A stretch of DNA of 64,000 nucleotides from a bacterium (GTDB lineage: Bacteria; JAMCPX01). This document shows, piece after piece, positions 27,650 to 36,059 of this stretch. The position numbers and the translations under genes were made by a program. Every line of letters starts with the position of its first letter. Positions within the stretch are counted from its first letter, which is position 1. The stretch is taken from NCBI GenBank assembly GCA_021787665.1, contig JAJYLN010000001.1, positions 1-64,000 on the forward strand. The letters run 5' to 3'. Below the pieces are notes generated by a model, which ran no database searches, was not told the origin of the DNA, and saw only the letters and a program-made list of their open reading frames with translations.

Positions 27650-28557
27650 GAACAAGGATCGTCGGCATACTCGTGTGCGCCGCTGTTGGTTTACTCGCAG
27701 CGGATGTCCATGCCCAGCTCGGGGCGATAGGAGGCATAGCCTCGATCCAAGGTCAGAAGCAGACGACCTTTCCGCTGTTCACGCTCACGGCAAAATCGGG
27801 CAAGGCGAACATCCTCGATACAGGCGTCTACCTCTACTATGCACAGGCGGACCGGTACATGGGGAAGGACATCTACACGGTCTTTTCCGGCAATCCCAGG
27901 GAGAGGCTCGTGTATAAAATATTCAACGTGAGCTACAACCTGACATCCGACATGAACCTCTCTCTGAGCATACCGTACGTGAGCTACGACTGGGGCCAGA
28001 TTATTACGGACTCGACCTTCGGCATCGTGCGGAGCGGTGGCGGCCTGAGCAACCCGGCGGTACGGTTCATGTACCAGTTCCTCCGCTCCCCCATGCTCGC
28101 AGTGTATGGTACCGTATACCTGCCTACAGGGTTCCTGCAGGTCGGCTCCGAGGGAACCGACCTTGAGGCCGATGTCGCGTACACCGATGACCTTGGCATC
28201 GTTCAGTGGGACTCCAACGTCGGGTACCGGCTCACGGGCAAACAGCCGTCGACCAATGTAAAACCGAACGATATCATCATCGCGAATACGGCATTCAGCA
28301 TTCCCTTTGGCCTGTTGTTATCCGGCTTCTTCGAGATCAACGTCATGAACGAAGGACAGCTCACCGACCTGAATTTCGGAGGGAGCAAGCAGTCCTATAC
28401 GGTACAGCAGTGGAAGGTGGACCTTGTCCCGGGCATACGGCTCAGCGTAACACCGAGTCTCTTCCTGACCGTAGCGATGAAATACTCGGCATACAATACA
28501 TTCCAGCTCGGGTACCACTACATCTACACCATGGGTCTCGACTACCTCGTATTATGA
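27646..28557 (+). CDS. Putative outer-membrane beta-barrel protein
   Basis: About 303 residues starting from a TTG that shares bases with the TGA of the upstream hydrolase gene. From this start the N-terminus is a clean signal peptide (RTRIVGILVCAAVGLLAADVHA, given here in part), cut near residue 24. Upstream ATG alternatives would put non-signal sequence in front. The mature part is rich in alternating polar/hydrophobic strands, aromatic girdles and Gly (YVSYDWGQII, GTVYLPTGFLQ, LTVAMKYSAYN), with a C-terminal strand ending in Leu. This is consistent with a transporter-like or phenol-degradation-meta-pathway-like barrel. Function unknown. It overlaps the cyclase start by 4 nt (ATGA). Confidence 0.7.
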   Translation: MRTRIVGILVCAAVGLLAADVHAQLGAIGGIASIQGQKQTTFPLFTLTAKSGKANILDTGVYLYYAQADRYMGKDIYTVFSGNPRERLVYKIFNVSYNLTSDMNLSLSIPYVSYDWGQIITDSTFGIVRSGGGLSNPAVRFMYQFLRSPMLAVYGTVYLPTGFLQVGSEGTDLEADVAYTDDLGIVQWDSNVGYRLTGKQPSTNVKPNDIIIANTAFSIPFGLLLSGFFEINVMNEGQLTDLNFGGSKQSYTVQQWKVDLVPGIRLSVTPSLFLTVAMKYSAYNTFQLGYHYIYTMGLDYLVL

Positions 28558-29975
28558 AAAGGGAGATCTTCCTCAGCCTCAAGGTTAAGCTCGGACTGCT
28601 CGTTGCAGCGATCGTGCTGGCGATCATGGCCATCGTGACTTATACCTCGGTAATACGGCAGGAACGGGCCATGAAATATGAAATGCGCTCGAAGGCCATA
28701 AACATGGCACAGATAACAGGTGCACTCGCGCTGCTGGGCGGCAACGCTGCCGACCCATGGGCGTTCGCGAAGCAATTCCTCAAGTTCGCTCCCCAGCTCG
28801 ACGACAATATCCTCTACATCGTGATCCTGAACCAGAGCGGCGGTATCATCGACACGGAGATCAATATACCGCTGCTGAACGAGATAACCGGCAAGGACAG
28901 CGAGACCTTCGTGAAGGGCATCCCGGACATTATACGGGCGAGGGTCGCGGGCTCCGGGCAGCAGCCCGCTGACCAGGCCTTCATGAGCAGGCTCGGCCAC
29001 CTCCTGCCCATCGATGTCGTCCTGAAGCCGGGGAATACCCTGATAGGGACCATGTGTATAGGATATTCGCTGTACAGGTTCGATGTGGCCATGGACCGTG
29101 CGCGCATGATAACACTGCTCGTGACGCTGACCTTTACCATCGTCGGTCTCCTTGCGTCGTTCGGCCTTTCACTGAATATCACGAAGCCCATCTCCCGGAT
29201 AGTCGACGCCATGAGGCACGTCCAGCAGGGCGACCTCGACCAGCACGTGACGGTAAAGACGAGGGACGAGATGCAGTTGCTTGCCGCTAACTTCAACTTC
29301 ATGGTCGACGGGCTGAAAGAGAGGGAACATATTAAGCAGACCTTCAAGCGGTACGTGTCAGAGCTCGTTGCCGAGCACCTGATTAAGGAACGGGAGGTCT
29401 CGATCACCGGCGAGCGAAAGATAGCGACCATCCTGTTCCAGGACATCAGGGGCTTCACGTCCATGTCGGAACAGATGTCACCTGAGGAGGTCGTGAGTAT
29501 ATTGAAGGAGTACTTCACCGCCATGGTAGACGTGATCTTCGCGTACGAAGGCACGCTGGATAAGTACATCGGCGATGCCATCATGGCCGTGTTCGGCACC
29601 CCATACGCCCACGAAGACGACCCCCTGAGGGCCGTCAAGACCGCGATAGACATGCAGAAGGCGCTCACGGCACTCAACCAGAAGTGGGAGCAGGAAGGCA
29701 AAGGGCGCCGGCTCGCGGTCGGGTGCGGGATTGCGACAGGCCCGGTTGTCGCCGGGAGCATGGGGTCCGAGAAAAGACTCGAGTATACCGTTATAGGGGA
29801 TACGGTTAACCTTGCCTCGAGAATAGAAGGATTGACAAAAGGCGGGCAGATATTGATATGTGATCGTACCTACAGCGCCGTGCAAGATACCGTTGCCATA
29901 AAGCCGCTCGATAAGGTATATGTAAAGGGAAAGAAAGAACCACAGCAAATTTATGAAGTTTTGTATGCACTATAA
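28554..29975 (+). CDS. Membrane-bound class III adenylate/guanylate cyclase with HAMP
   Basis: A 473-residue signalling enzyme of the inner membrane. TM1 is at about residues 10-32 (LGLLVAAIVLAIMAIVTY), a periplasmic sensor region of about 150 residues follows, TM2 is near 185-208, then HAMP (NITKPISRIVDAM) and a class III cyclase domain from about 285. Catalytic-domain landmarks: ATILFQDIRGFT with the first metal Asp, DKYIGDAIMAVFG with the second, and EYTVIGDTVNLASRIE for purine and transition-state contacts. The YIGD/TVIGDTVN pattern is usual for adenylate cyclases. The ATG overlaps the barrel gene's stop. A cAMP signal could be read by the Crp-like protein elsewhere in the window, but no link is shown. 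Confidence 0.92.
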   Translation: MKREIFLSLKVKLGLLVAAIVLAIMAIVTYTSVIRQERAMKYEMRSKAINMAQITGALALLGGNAADPWAFAKQFLKFAPQLDDNILYIVILNQSGGIIDTEINIPLLNEITGKDSETFVKGIPDIIRARVAGSGQQPADQAFMSRLGHLLPIDVVLKPGNTLIGTMCIGYSLYRFDVAMDRARMITLLVTLTFTIVGLLASFGLSLNITKPISRIVDAMRHVQQGDLDQHVTVKTRDEMQLLAANFNFMVDGLKEREHIKQTFKRYVSELVAEHLIKEREVSITGERKIATILFQDIRGFTSMSEQMSPEEVVSILKEYFTAMVDVIFAYEGTLDKYIGDAIMAVFGTPYAHEDDPLRAVKTAIDMQKALTALNQKWEQEGKGRRLAVGCGIATGPVVAGSMGSEKRLEYTVIGDTVNLASRIEGLTKGGQILICDRTYSAVQDTVAIKPLDKVYVKGKKEPQQIYEVLYAL

Positions 29976-30663
29976 AAGGCTTGTACGGATAGCTATGGTC
30001 ATTGCCGTCTCTGCTCTACTGATGCTGCCGGCATGCTCCAGAAAAAAGAGCGAGCAAGAAATCACGATTACGCTGAAGACGGAGGGCATTGCCCCGTCTC
30101 AGCCCGTCGTTGTCGAGCCGGCCGCCCCGGCAAAGCCGGCACGCGCGGCCAGGCACGAGACAGAGGCCGCGAACCGGGCACGGGAGAAGAGACAGGGACG
30201 GGTCGCCCAACAACAAGCACGGACACCGCTAACAGGCGGGGCCGTGGAGAAGATGACTCAGGTCGCTGTCATTGTGCCTCCCGCCTCAAGGGTGCCTTCG
30301 CAGGAAACCATCGCAAAACAGCAGATAATAGCCATCATCAAAAGGCAGAAGCAGGCGATGGTTACCAAAAACGTAGCGCTGGCACTCCAGGACATCGCGG
30401 GCAGTCAGGGCCAGAACAGGCAGGCCCTGGAGGACTACTTCAGCAGGTACGACAAGATACACGTGGACTTCTCGAACATCTCCATCAGCGTCATGGGTGG
30501 CACGGCAATAGCCGTGATGGATCAGAGAACGTCCATCGTTACCAAGAGCGTCATCCCCCAGACGATAACGGAACTGACCAAGGTACAGTGGACGTTCGTC
30601 AACGAGGACAACAGGTGGTATATCAGCGGTACACAGATCCTGTCCAAGCTGAAAGGCAAATAA
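29953..30663 (+). CDS. Lipoprotein with NTF2-like C-terminal domain
   Basis: A 236-residue exported protein. The signal is followed by lipobox MLPAC (Cys28). A low-complexity Ala/Arg/Pro/Glu linker covers about residues 45-95. The C-terminal 115 residues look like an NTF2/SnoaL-type ligand-binding fold of the kind used for sensing or scaffolding (IIAIIKRQKQAM, later VQWTFVNEDNRWYISG). No catalytic motif is visible. The start lies inside the cyclase gene (23-nt overlap); a second ATG four codons on is equally possible. It is in operon with the cyclase and barrel genes. Confidence 0.7.
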   Translation: MKFCMHYKRLVRIAMVIAVSALLMLPACSRKKSEQEITITLKTEGIAPSQPVVVEPAAPAKPARAARHETEAANRAREKRQGRVAQQQARTPLTGGAVEKMTQVAVIVPPASRVPSQETIAKQQIIAIIKRQKQAMVTKNVALALQDIAGSQGQNRQALEDYFSRYDKIHVDFSNISISVMGGTAIAVMDQRTSIVTKSVIPQTITELTKVQWTFVNEDNRWYISGTQILSKLKGK

Positions 30664-30692
30664 GAAAATCTCAAGAAATTCCGGAGGTACGT

Positions 30693-31439
30693 ATGAAGAA
30701 AATGGTTACACTGTTCCTGGTATCGCTCGCAGTCCTTTCCGTGAAGGGACATGCGGCGACCGGTGCCCCACTCACCGGCAATGAGGTATTGAAGAAGATC
30801 GACGACCAGCAGCTCACGAAAGACAAGACCAGTGTCGCGGTCATGAAGCTCATCGACAGCAGCGGCACGACGACCGAGCGCACGCTGAAGATGTACACGA
30901 AGGGGTCCAACTATCACCTCATAAAGTTCCTTGCGCCCGCCAATATAAAGGGCACCGGGTTCCTGTCCAGGAGCACCGACAATATGTGGGTCTACCTGCC
31001 CGCGCTCGGCAGAGTACGGAGGATCGTGGGACAGACTTCGCACGGCAGCTTCATGGGCTCGGATTTTAACTATAAGGACCTGAGCTCGGAGGGAATCGCG
31101 AAGGACTTTACGGCGACCGTCGATAGCTTCAAGAACGGGGAGTATAAACTGTCGCTCAGGCCAAAATCAGCGGACTCGCCGTACAGCAAGCTGAAGATAT
31201 GGGTCAAGGACGATACGTTCGTGCCCCTGAGGATAGCGTTCTACGATCCGGAGGGCAAGCTGCTCAAGATCCTGCTGAACACCGAGATAAAGAAGATAGG
31301 CGACAAGTGGTTCCCCATGACGATGACGATGACGAACGTACAGGAGAACCACAAGACAGAGATCACGGTCAAGGAGCTGAAGATCGACACCGGTCTGAAA
31401 AACAGCCTGTTCACCGAGCGGACGCTGAAAGAGGAGTAG
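30693..31439 (+). CDS. LolA-like outer-membrane lipoprotein-sorting family protein
   Basis: Periplasmic protein of 248 residues. The ATG is preceded by GGAGG at 7 nt, and the signal peptide is MKKMVTLFLVSLAVLSVKGHA. The mature part matches the LolA-like family: HLIKFLAPANIKGTGFLS, DNMWVYLPALGRVRRI, GSFMGSDFNYKDL, WVKDDTFVPLRIAFYDPEG and WFPMTMTMTNVQ. Members bind lipid-like ligands in a half-barrel and are often encoded near RND/MMPL exporters, none of which is present here. In this operon it accompanies a lipoprotein hydrolase and a barrel, which suggests handling of an outer-membrane lipid. Last gene of the operon; it meets an opposing M20 gene after 7 nt. Confidence 0.88.
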   Translation: MKKMVTLFLVSLAVLSVKGHAATGAPLTGNEVLKKIDDQQLTKDKTSVAVMKLIDSSGTTTERTLKMYTKGSNYHLIKFLAPANIKGTGFLSRSTDNMWVYLPALGRVRRIVGQTSHGSFMGSDFNYKDLSSEGIAKDFTATVDSFKNGEYKLSLRPKSADSPYSKLKIWVKDDTFVPLRIAFYDPEGKLLKILLNTEIKKIGDKWFPMTMTMTNVQENHKTEITVKELKIDTGLKNSLFTERTLKEE

Positions 31440-31446
31440 TCAGACC

Positions 31447-32637
31447 TTACCGCAGGGTAGGCGGGTTGTGTGTATGCCGTATCTGCCGTAGCAGGACAGG
31501 TGAGTCGATCAGCCGATAGCCCGTGATTGCAAGGGTAGCTGCACCTTCCGCGATGGCCTTGTCCGCCGTGCCGGACACCGCAAGCCTTCTGAAGCCGGAC
31601 GTGTGGACGTGTACCGCCGCCCCACGCCCCGCGTGGGAACCTCCGATAGGGGTATAGGCGTGTAGGGTGGGCAGGACATACGAGAGCTGTCCTATGTCCG
31701 AGGAGCCGATGCCGGCGTAGGGGCTTGCGTCGGACTGTTCGAGCCGCAGCGATCCGAGGACCCCGGCATAAAGCTCACTCAGTCTCTGGTTCACGTAGAA
31801 GGGGTACTGGGTATGGCCTTCCTCCGATATCTTCACCCTTGTCCCGGTGGCCTCTGCTGCTCCGTTGACAGCGTCCCTTACCCACCTCATGAGCTCATCG
31901 AGTTCTCCGAGGCTGATGGCCCTGATAAAGTAATACGCCTCTGCAAAATCCGGTATGATATTCGGGGCGGTGCCGCCGTGTGTTATGATCCCGTTTGCCC
32001 GCATGAAGGGCCTGAAAGAAGAACGTCTCGCATTGATGTTGTGAATCGCGAGCATGAGAGCAGACAGCGCGTCCCTGCCCTCTTCCGGGTACGACGCTGC
32101 GTGCGATGCCCTGCCCCGGAACCGTATTCTGATCTTTCTCAGGGCGAGCATGTACCGAAAGGCCATGCGCTTCGTAGATGCATGACTCATCATCGCCACG
32201 TCGAAGCGACTGAAGACACCGTGCGCTATCAGTACAGGCTTGCCGTACCCTATCTCCTCTGCGGGCGTCCCGACAACGGCTATCCGTGCCCTTGCAGGGG
32301 CAAGAACCCTGGCAAGGGCAACAGCAGCGCCTATGCTCATAGTACCGTTGACATTGTGTCCGCATGCATGGCCTATGTCAGGCAGTGCGTCCATCTCCGC
32401 CACATAGGCTATCGCAGGGTGCGCTGCTTTCCCGAAGGTCGCGACAAAAGAGGTCTTCAGGCCGGCCACGCCCTTCTCTATGGCGAAGCCGTGCTTCTTG
32501 AGGAACCCGCACATGACCTCCTGTGTCCTGTACTCCTCGAGTGCGGTCTCCGCATGGGTGGAGATGTCGTGGGATAACTCGACAAGCGAGGGTACCATAC
32601 GCTTGATAATCCGCTTGATATCTGTGGTTGACGCCAT
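31447..32637 (-). CDS. M20-family amidohydrolase/peptidase
   Basis: A 396-residue zinc amidohydrolase of the AbgB/IAA-amino-acid-hydrolase/carboxypeptidase group. Metal-site motifs: DIGHACGHNVNG (about 80-92), GTPAEEIGYGKP and the later HGGTAPNIIP. The start ASTTDIKRIIKRM is preferred because it begins 1 nt after the stop of pyrK; a longer frame would lie inside pyrK. Substrates in this family are N-acyl or N-aroyl amino acids and peptides. Cotranscription with pyrK is clear from the spacing, but the metabolic link is not. Confidence 0.88.
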   Translation of the reverse strand: MASTTDIKRIIKRMVPSLVELSHDISTHAETALEEYRTQEVMCGFLKKHGFAIEKGVAGLKTSFVATFGKAAHPAIAYVAEMDALPDIGHACGHNVNGTMSIGAAVALARVLAPARARIAVVGTPAEEIGYGKPVLIAHGVFSRFDVAMMSHASTKRMAFRYMLALRKIRIRFRGRASHAASYPEEGRDALSALMLAIHNINARRSSFRPFMRANGIITHGGTAPNIIPDFAEAYYFIRAISLGELDELMRWVRDAVNGAAEATGTRVKISEEGHTQYPFYVNQRLSELYAGVLGSLRLEQSDASPYAGIGSSDIGQLSYVLPTLHAYTPIGGSHAGRGAAVHVHTSGFRRLAVSGTADKAIAEGAATLAITGYRLIDSPVLLRQIRHTHNPPTLR

Positions 32638-32638
32638 G

Positions 32639-33403
32639 TCAGCAGACACCAGGAAGCACGATATCTCTCGCATTGAAGACAGGCCCGTCACGGCAGACCC
32701 TTCTCGTGTTCCCTGCTCCATCAATGATCGTGCAGCCCAGACAGACACCGAAGCCACACGCCATTCTCGCCTCGATTGAGACGTAACATTCGATCGTATG
32801 CCTCAAAGACAGGTCCGCGACCGCAGCAAGCATGGGCAGGGGTCCGCAGGCGAAGACGGCTTTTTTACCCTTGATCCTCTTGGCCAGGACATCCGTCAGC
32901 CGACCGTAGTGGCCCCTTGAGCCATCGTCGGTCGATATGATGGGGTCGTAAGGCCTCAGGAGATCGGACAGGACAAGCTCTGCTTCTGTCCTCGCTCCAT
33001 ACAGAAGCTCGTAAGCGATGCCTCGCTCGTGCAGTCTTTGAACGAGCGAGAAGACAGATGCGATACCGGCACCGCCGGCCACAATGATCGTACCATGCCT
33101 GGCGGCGCCGGGAAAACCGTTGCCGAACGGCCCGGTCAAAAGAACCTTCCTGCCGTACCGAAAGCCCCTGACGGCCCTCGTTCCCTTTCCAACGACCTTA
33201 ATGAGGAACCGGTACACACCCTCGTGCGCATCGAGTATGCTGAACGGTCGTAAAAGGAGAGGGTCGTAGCCTTCGGACAGCCGGACCATCATGAATTGAC
33301 CAGGACTGAACCGGGGTATGCTCTCTACCCACACGGAGAGCAGCACGTAGTTCTGCCCGAGCATATCCACCGCTACGACGGCACCGCTGTGTATCAAGAT
33401 CAT
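32639..33403 (-). CDS. pyrK: Dihydroorotate dehydrogenase electron-transfer subunit (PyrK type)
   Basis: Iron-sulfur flavoprotein of about 254 residues. The FAD-binding beta barrel has LLRPFSILD, the NAD-binding Rossmann segment is IIVAGGAGIASVFSLVQ, and the C-terminal 2Fe-2S site is CGFGVCLGC ... VCRDGPVF, the PyrK arrangement. PyrK normally pairs with PyrD, and pyrD usually lies next to it. Here the next gene is an M20 amidohydrolase, so the partner is elsewhere or this is a related electron-transfer subunit. The start is an ATG with AAGGA 5 nt upstream; a GTG five codons earlier is the alternative. Confidence 0.85.
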   Translation of the reverse strand: MILIHSGAVVAVDMLGQNYVLLSVWVESIPRFSPGQFMMVRLSEGYDPLLLRPFSILDAHEGVYRFLIKVVGKGTRAVRGFRYGRKVLLTGPFGNGFPGAARHGTIIVAGGAGIASVFSLVQRLHERGIAYELLYGARTEAELVLSDLLRPYDPIISTDDGSRGHYGRLTDVLAKRIKGKKAVFACGPLPMLAAVADLSLRHTIECYVSIEARMACGFGVCLGCTIIDGAGNTRRVCRDGPVFNARDIVLPGVC

Positions 33404-33503
33404 ACTATCCTTCAGCACAAGACCTACATCCTCACCGCCTGTACCCTACCATAACCACTGCCTTCCAGGCAAACGGTCAACGGAAAAACTTTTCTCATCG
33501 AAC

Positions 33504-33548
33504 AAAATATTATTTCACACAAAATATTATTTCAAAAATATTATTTCA
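33504..33548. repeat. Triple 14-bp AT-rich repeat
   Basis: AAAATATTATTTCA occurs three times (33504-33517, 33521-33534, 33535-33548). Copies 1 and 2 are separated by CAC, and copies 2 and 3 abut. The array ends 2 nt before a perfect TTGACA. It could be an UP-element or the binding array of a regulator. Confidence 0.75.
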
Positions 33549-33550
33549 TC

Positions 33551-33577
33551 TTGACAAATCTATGTTTCTTATATAAA
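33551..33577 (+). promoter_or_regulatory. Candidate promoter after the AT repeats
   Basis: TTGACA (33551-33556) and TATAAA (33572-33577) are 15 bp apart, directly after the triple repeat. No convincing reading frame follows for 200 nt. The downstream 33600-33757 stretch holds several small hairpins (TGTCTTC/GAAGACA at 33655-33669, and a TCGGGTCC/GGGCC-CGA stem at 33732-33756). A small RNA or long leader is possible. Confidence 0.4.
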
Positions 33578-33752
33578 AAGAAAATAATGAGCATAGGTAA
33601 TCCCGAAATAAGAGGATATGATTATCACTACGGGGGCCAAGAAGTATAGTATGGTGTCTTCAGAAGACATTGAAGATAGTCACTCAAGCAACCGTCTGTC
33701 TTTGCACGGTCAATTTTCCCTGCATTTCTATTCGGGTCCTTCGCGTAGGGCC

Positions 33753-33781
33753 ACGACATTTGTAAACCAATCTGATATACT
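33753..33781 (+). promoter_or_regulatory. Extended -10 promoter of the 16-codon gene
   Basis: ACGACA (weak -35), 17 bp, then TATACT (33776-33781) preceded by TG at the extended -10 position. It predicts a leader of about 20 nt before the lysine-rich ORF. Confidence 0.5.
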
Positions 33782-33808
33782 ATAAAAACCAAAGGGGGGT
33801 GAAGTATA

Positions 33809-33859
33809 ATGGCTACAAAGAAGAAGGCGAAAAAAGCAGCAAAGAAGAAGAAGAAATAA
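33809..33859 (+). CDS. Lysine-rich 16-residue peptide
   Basis: The ORF encodes MATKKKAKKAAKKKKK, 11 lysines in 16 residues, resembling the tail of histone H1-like or polylysine DNA-binding proteins. Three independent signals support expression: an extended -10 promoter, a strong purine-rich ribosome site AAAGGGGGGTGA, and a 13-bp stem rho-independent terminator 31 nt after the stop. The TAA stop is clean, and no longer frame can be joined. A strongly basic peptide this short could bind nucleic acid or membrane. Alternatively the ORF could be a leader peptide, but no gene follows on this strand before the terminator. Function unknown. Confidence 0.6.
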   Translation: MATKKKAKKAAKKKKK

Positions 33860-33890
33860 ACTTACGTCTTGGAATATAACCACCTGCTTA

Positions 33891-33931
33891 GGGCTGAATT
33901 CCGCTTTCAACGGAATTCAGCCCCTTTTTTT
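33891..33931 (+). terminator. Rho-independent terminator
   Basis: GGGCTGAATTCCG / CGGAATTCAGCCC (13-bp perfect stem, 7-nt loop), then C and seven T. It ends the transcript of the lysine-rich peptide. The remaining 170 nt up to the acyl-CoA ligase stop are AT-rich with nothing recognisable. Confidence 0.88.
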
Positions 33932-34098
33932 CTTCTCAGAAGATTGAATTGGACCTATTATAATAAGATAAAATTACATCTGTCAATGTTTTTGTATAAG
34001 GCACAAAACACTTTATTTGCAGATGTTATACATCGATACCGTAGATTGTATCTCGCTAAATATGATAACTACCTTACAAATAAATACTATTATCTAAA

Positions 34099-35883
34099 TC
34101 AATCCTTGTCATACAATGCGTCGAGAGCTTCCTTGAAGTGCTCTATCACCTTGTTCTTTTTTACCTTCATAGTAGGTGTAAGCTCGCCTGACTCTATTGA
34201 GAATTCATGGTCAGATATGACAAACTTCTTTATCGTCTCGAAGGATGCTAGTTTTTCATTGAGCCGATCTACTTTCTGTTTTATGAGCTCATAAACCTGC
34301 TTGTCCCCGGTAAGCGCCTTGTAGCTCTTGAAGATTATGCGCTTCTGTTTCGCCCACGCCGTGATCTCCTGCTCGTTGAGCACGAGGACGGCTGTGAGAT
34401 ATTTCATATTGTCCCCGCACGCCACGCACTGTGCTATGAAGGGGTCTGTTGTAAACAGGTTTTCTATGTTCTGGGGCGTTATGTTCTTTCCCCCGGCCGT
34501 TATGATCAGATCTTTTTTCCTGCCCGTGATCCTGACAAAGCCGTCTTTGTCTATGTCGCCGATATCACCGGAATGGAGCCAACCGACCTCATCGATCATC
34601 GCCGGCGTGCCATCGGGCTTCTTATAATAACCCTTGAAAACGGCAGGGCCCTTCATGAGGATCTCGCCATCACCAGCTATCTTTACCTGCATACTCGGCA
34701 GGGGCTTGCCCACGTAGCCTATCTTGAAGTTCCCCTCATAGCTTATGATCGCCGGTGCGAAGGTCTCCGTCATGCCGTAACCCTCGTATATGGGAATGCC
34801 GAGCGCGTTGAAGAACTCTATGATCGCGGGCGCAAGCGGGGCAGCAGCAGTGATACCTATCCGCAGTCTTCCGCCAAGCTTCTGGCTCAGCTTATTGAAG
34901 ACCAGCGCCTTCGCAACGGTGTATCTTATCCTCAGGCCTGCCGGGATCGGCTTCTTTGCGAGCCGGTATGGCAGGGACGCCTTCCCGATGTTCAATGCCC
35001 AGACGAACAAGGCCTTTTTGATCCGCGGTCCGCTCTCAATCTCGCTCATGATCCGTGCATAGATCTTCTCGTATACTCTCGGCACTCCCGGGAGAATCGT
35101 CGGTCTTACCTCCAAGATGTTTTGGGCGACCGTATCGAGGCTCTCGGCATAGGCGTATATCATGTGCACGTATATGGCGCCGAACTGGTTTATCCTCTCG
35201 TACGCGTGTGCCAGGGGCAGATAGGCGAGCGTTATGTCGCCCGGAACATTGAATGTCAGGGAAAGGAGGTCCTTCAAATTCGCGATAATGTTCCTGTGGA
35301 GTATCTCTGCACCCTTGGGAGGCCCGGTAGTTCCGGAGGTGTAGATGATGGTAGCGGTGTCGTCCATCGCAATGCTGTCCATCCGCCTCTTCACCTCGTC
35401 CGGGGCAGGATTGTCATCGCCGAGCTTCTCGATCTGCCTCAAAGTAAAGATCTTGTCGTCGGTCACGGGCACATCCTCGAAGACGATTATCGCTATGATC
35501 CCAGGCAGGTCCTTGATCACCTTCTGTACGCGGTCCCGTGCAGCCCCGTTTTCGACAAAGACGGCCCTCGAGTCTGAGTTGTTCAGGATGAACGCGACAT
35601 CGTGCTCGAGCAGGGACGGGTATATGGTTACAGTGATCCCTCTCAGGGAGAGAATAGCGAGGTCCGCAAGCGTCCATTCGACCCGTGTGGAGCTCATGAT
35701 CGCGACCTTATCTCCCGCATGTATGCCGAGCTTGATTAAGCCGGACGCGATCCTCTCGGCCCTGTCCCAGAACCATGCGGCCGATTTGGTTACGTACACG
35801 CCGTTTTCTTTGAACATCAATGCAGGATCATCAGGTGCAGTCTTTGCCCTGTTATAAAGGCTTTGAGCAATATTTTCGTCCAT
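34099..35883 (-). CDS. Long-chain acyl-CoA synthetase (AMP-binding)
   Basis: ANL-superfamily ligase of 594 residues activating fatty acids to acyl-CoA via acyl-AMP. The P-loop-like motif is IIYTSGTTGPPKG (about residue 175), then YLPLAHAYER, YGMTETFAP, HSGDIGDIDKDGF and ITAGGKNITPQ (with the hinge). These match the FAA1/FadD-like bacterial long-chain group with a C-terminal domain ending near PTMKVKKNKVI. The start MDENIAQSLY is chosen because AGGGAGACC precedes its ATG at proper spacing; a frame nine codons longer is less likely. It is monocistronic between the AT-rich gap and the divergent tetrapyrrole operon. Confidence 0.94.
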   Translation of the reverse strand: MDENIAQSLYNRAKTAPDDPALMFKENGVYVTKSAAWFWDRAERIASGLIKLGIHAGDKVAIMSSTRVEWTLADLAILSLRGITVTIYPSLLEHDVAFILNNSDSRAVFVENGAARDRVQKVIKDLPGIIAIIVFEDVPVTDDKIFTLRQIEKLGDDNPAPDEVKRRMDSIAMDDTATIIYTSGTTGPPKGAEILHRNIIANLKDLLSLTFNVPGDITLAYLPLAHAYERINQFGAIYVHMIYAYAESLDTVAQNILEVRPTILPGVPRVYEKIYARIMSEIESGPRIKKALFVWALNIGKASLPYRLAKKPIPAGLRIRYTVAKALVFNKLSQKLGGRLRIGITAAAPLAPAIIEFFNALGIPIYEGYGMTETFAPAIISYEGNFKIGYVGKPLPSMQVKIAGDGEILMKGPAVFKGYYKKPDGTPAMIDEVGWLHSGDIGDIDKDGFVRITGRKKDLIITAGGKNITPQNIENLFTTDPFIAQCVACGDNMKYLTAVLVLNEQEITAWAKQKRIIFKSYKALTGDKQVYELIKQKVDRLNEKLASFETIKKFVISDHEFSIESGELTPTMKVKKNKVIEHFKEALDALYDKD

Positions 35884-36059
35884 ACGGTCTCCCTTTTTTT
35901 GCCCCACCATAGCACAACCACTTCCGAAAGTATATTTCGCCTTATAGGATATACGGCTCCAGCATGCCGCCCGAATCGATGGTGCACCGCCCCTCCTGCC
36001 GTTTGTGCTTGCATTCGGTCATGACCTTTGCTATGATGACTCGTTGTGAGAGGTTGTTT

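Noticed and set aside
30033-30692. Long reading frame joined upstream of the LolA-like gene
   Set aside because: The upstream part is out of frame with the NTF2-like lipoprotein gene it overlaps. The real start is the ATG after GGAGG at 30693.
33588-33650. 20-codon ORF after the TTGACA/TATAAA promoter
   Set aside because: No ribosome site and no protein-like composition; not enough to call a gene.
33585-33760. Possible cyclic-di-GMP (GEMM) riboswitch
   Set aside because: The conserved GEMM core elements (GCACAGGGCAAACC and GACGCAAAGCC types) are absent.
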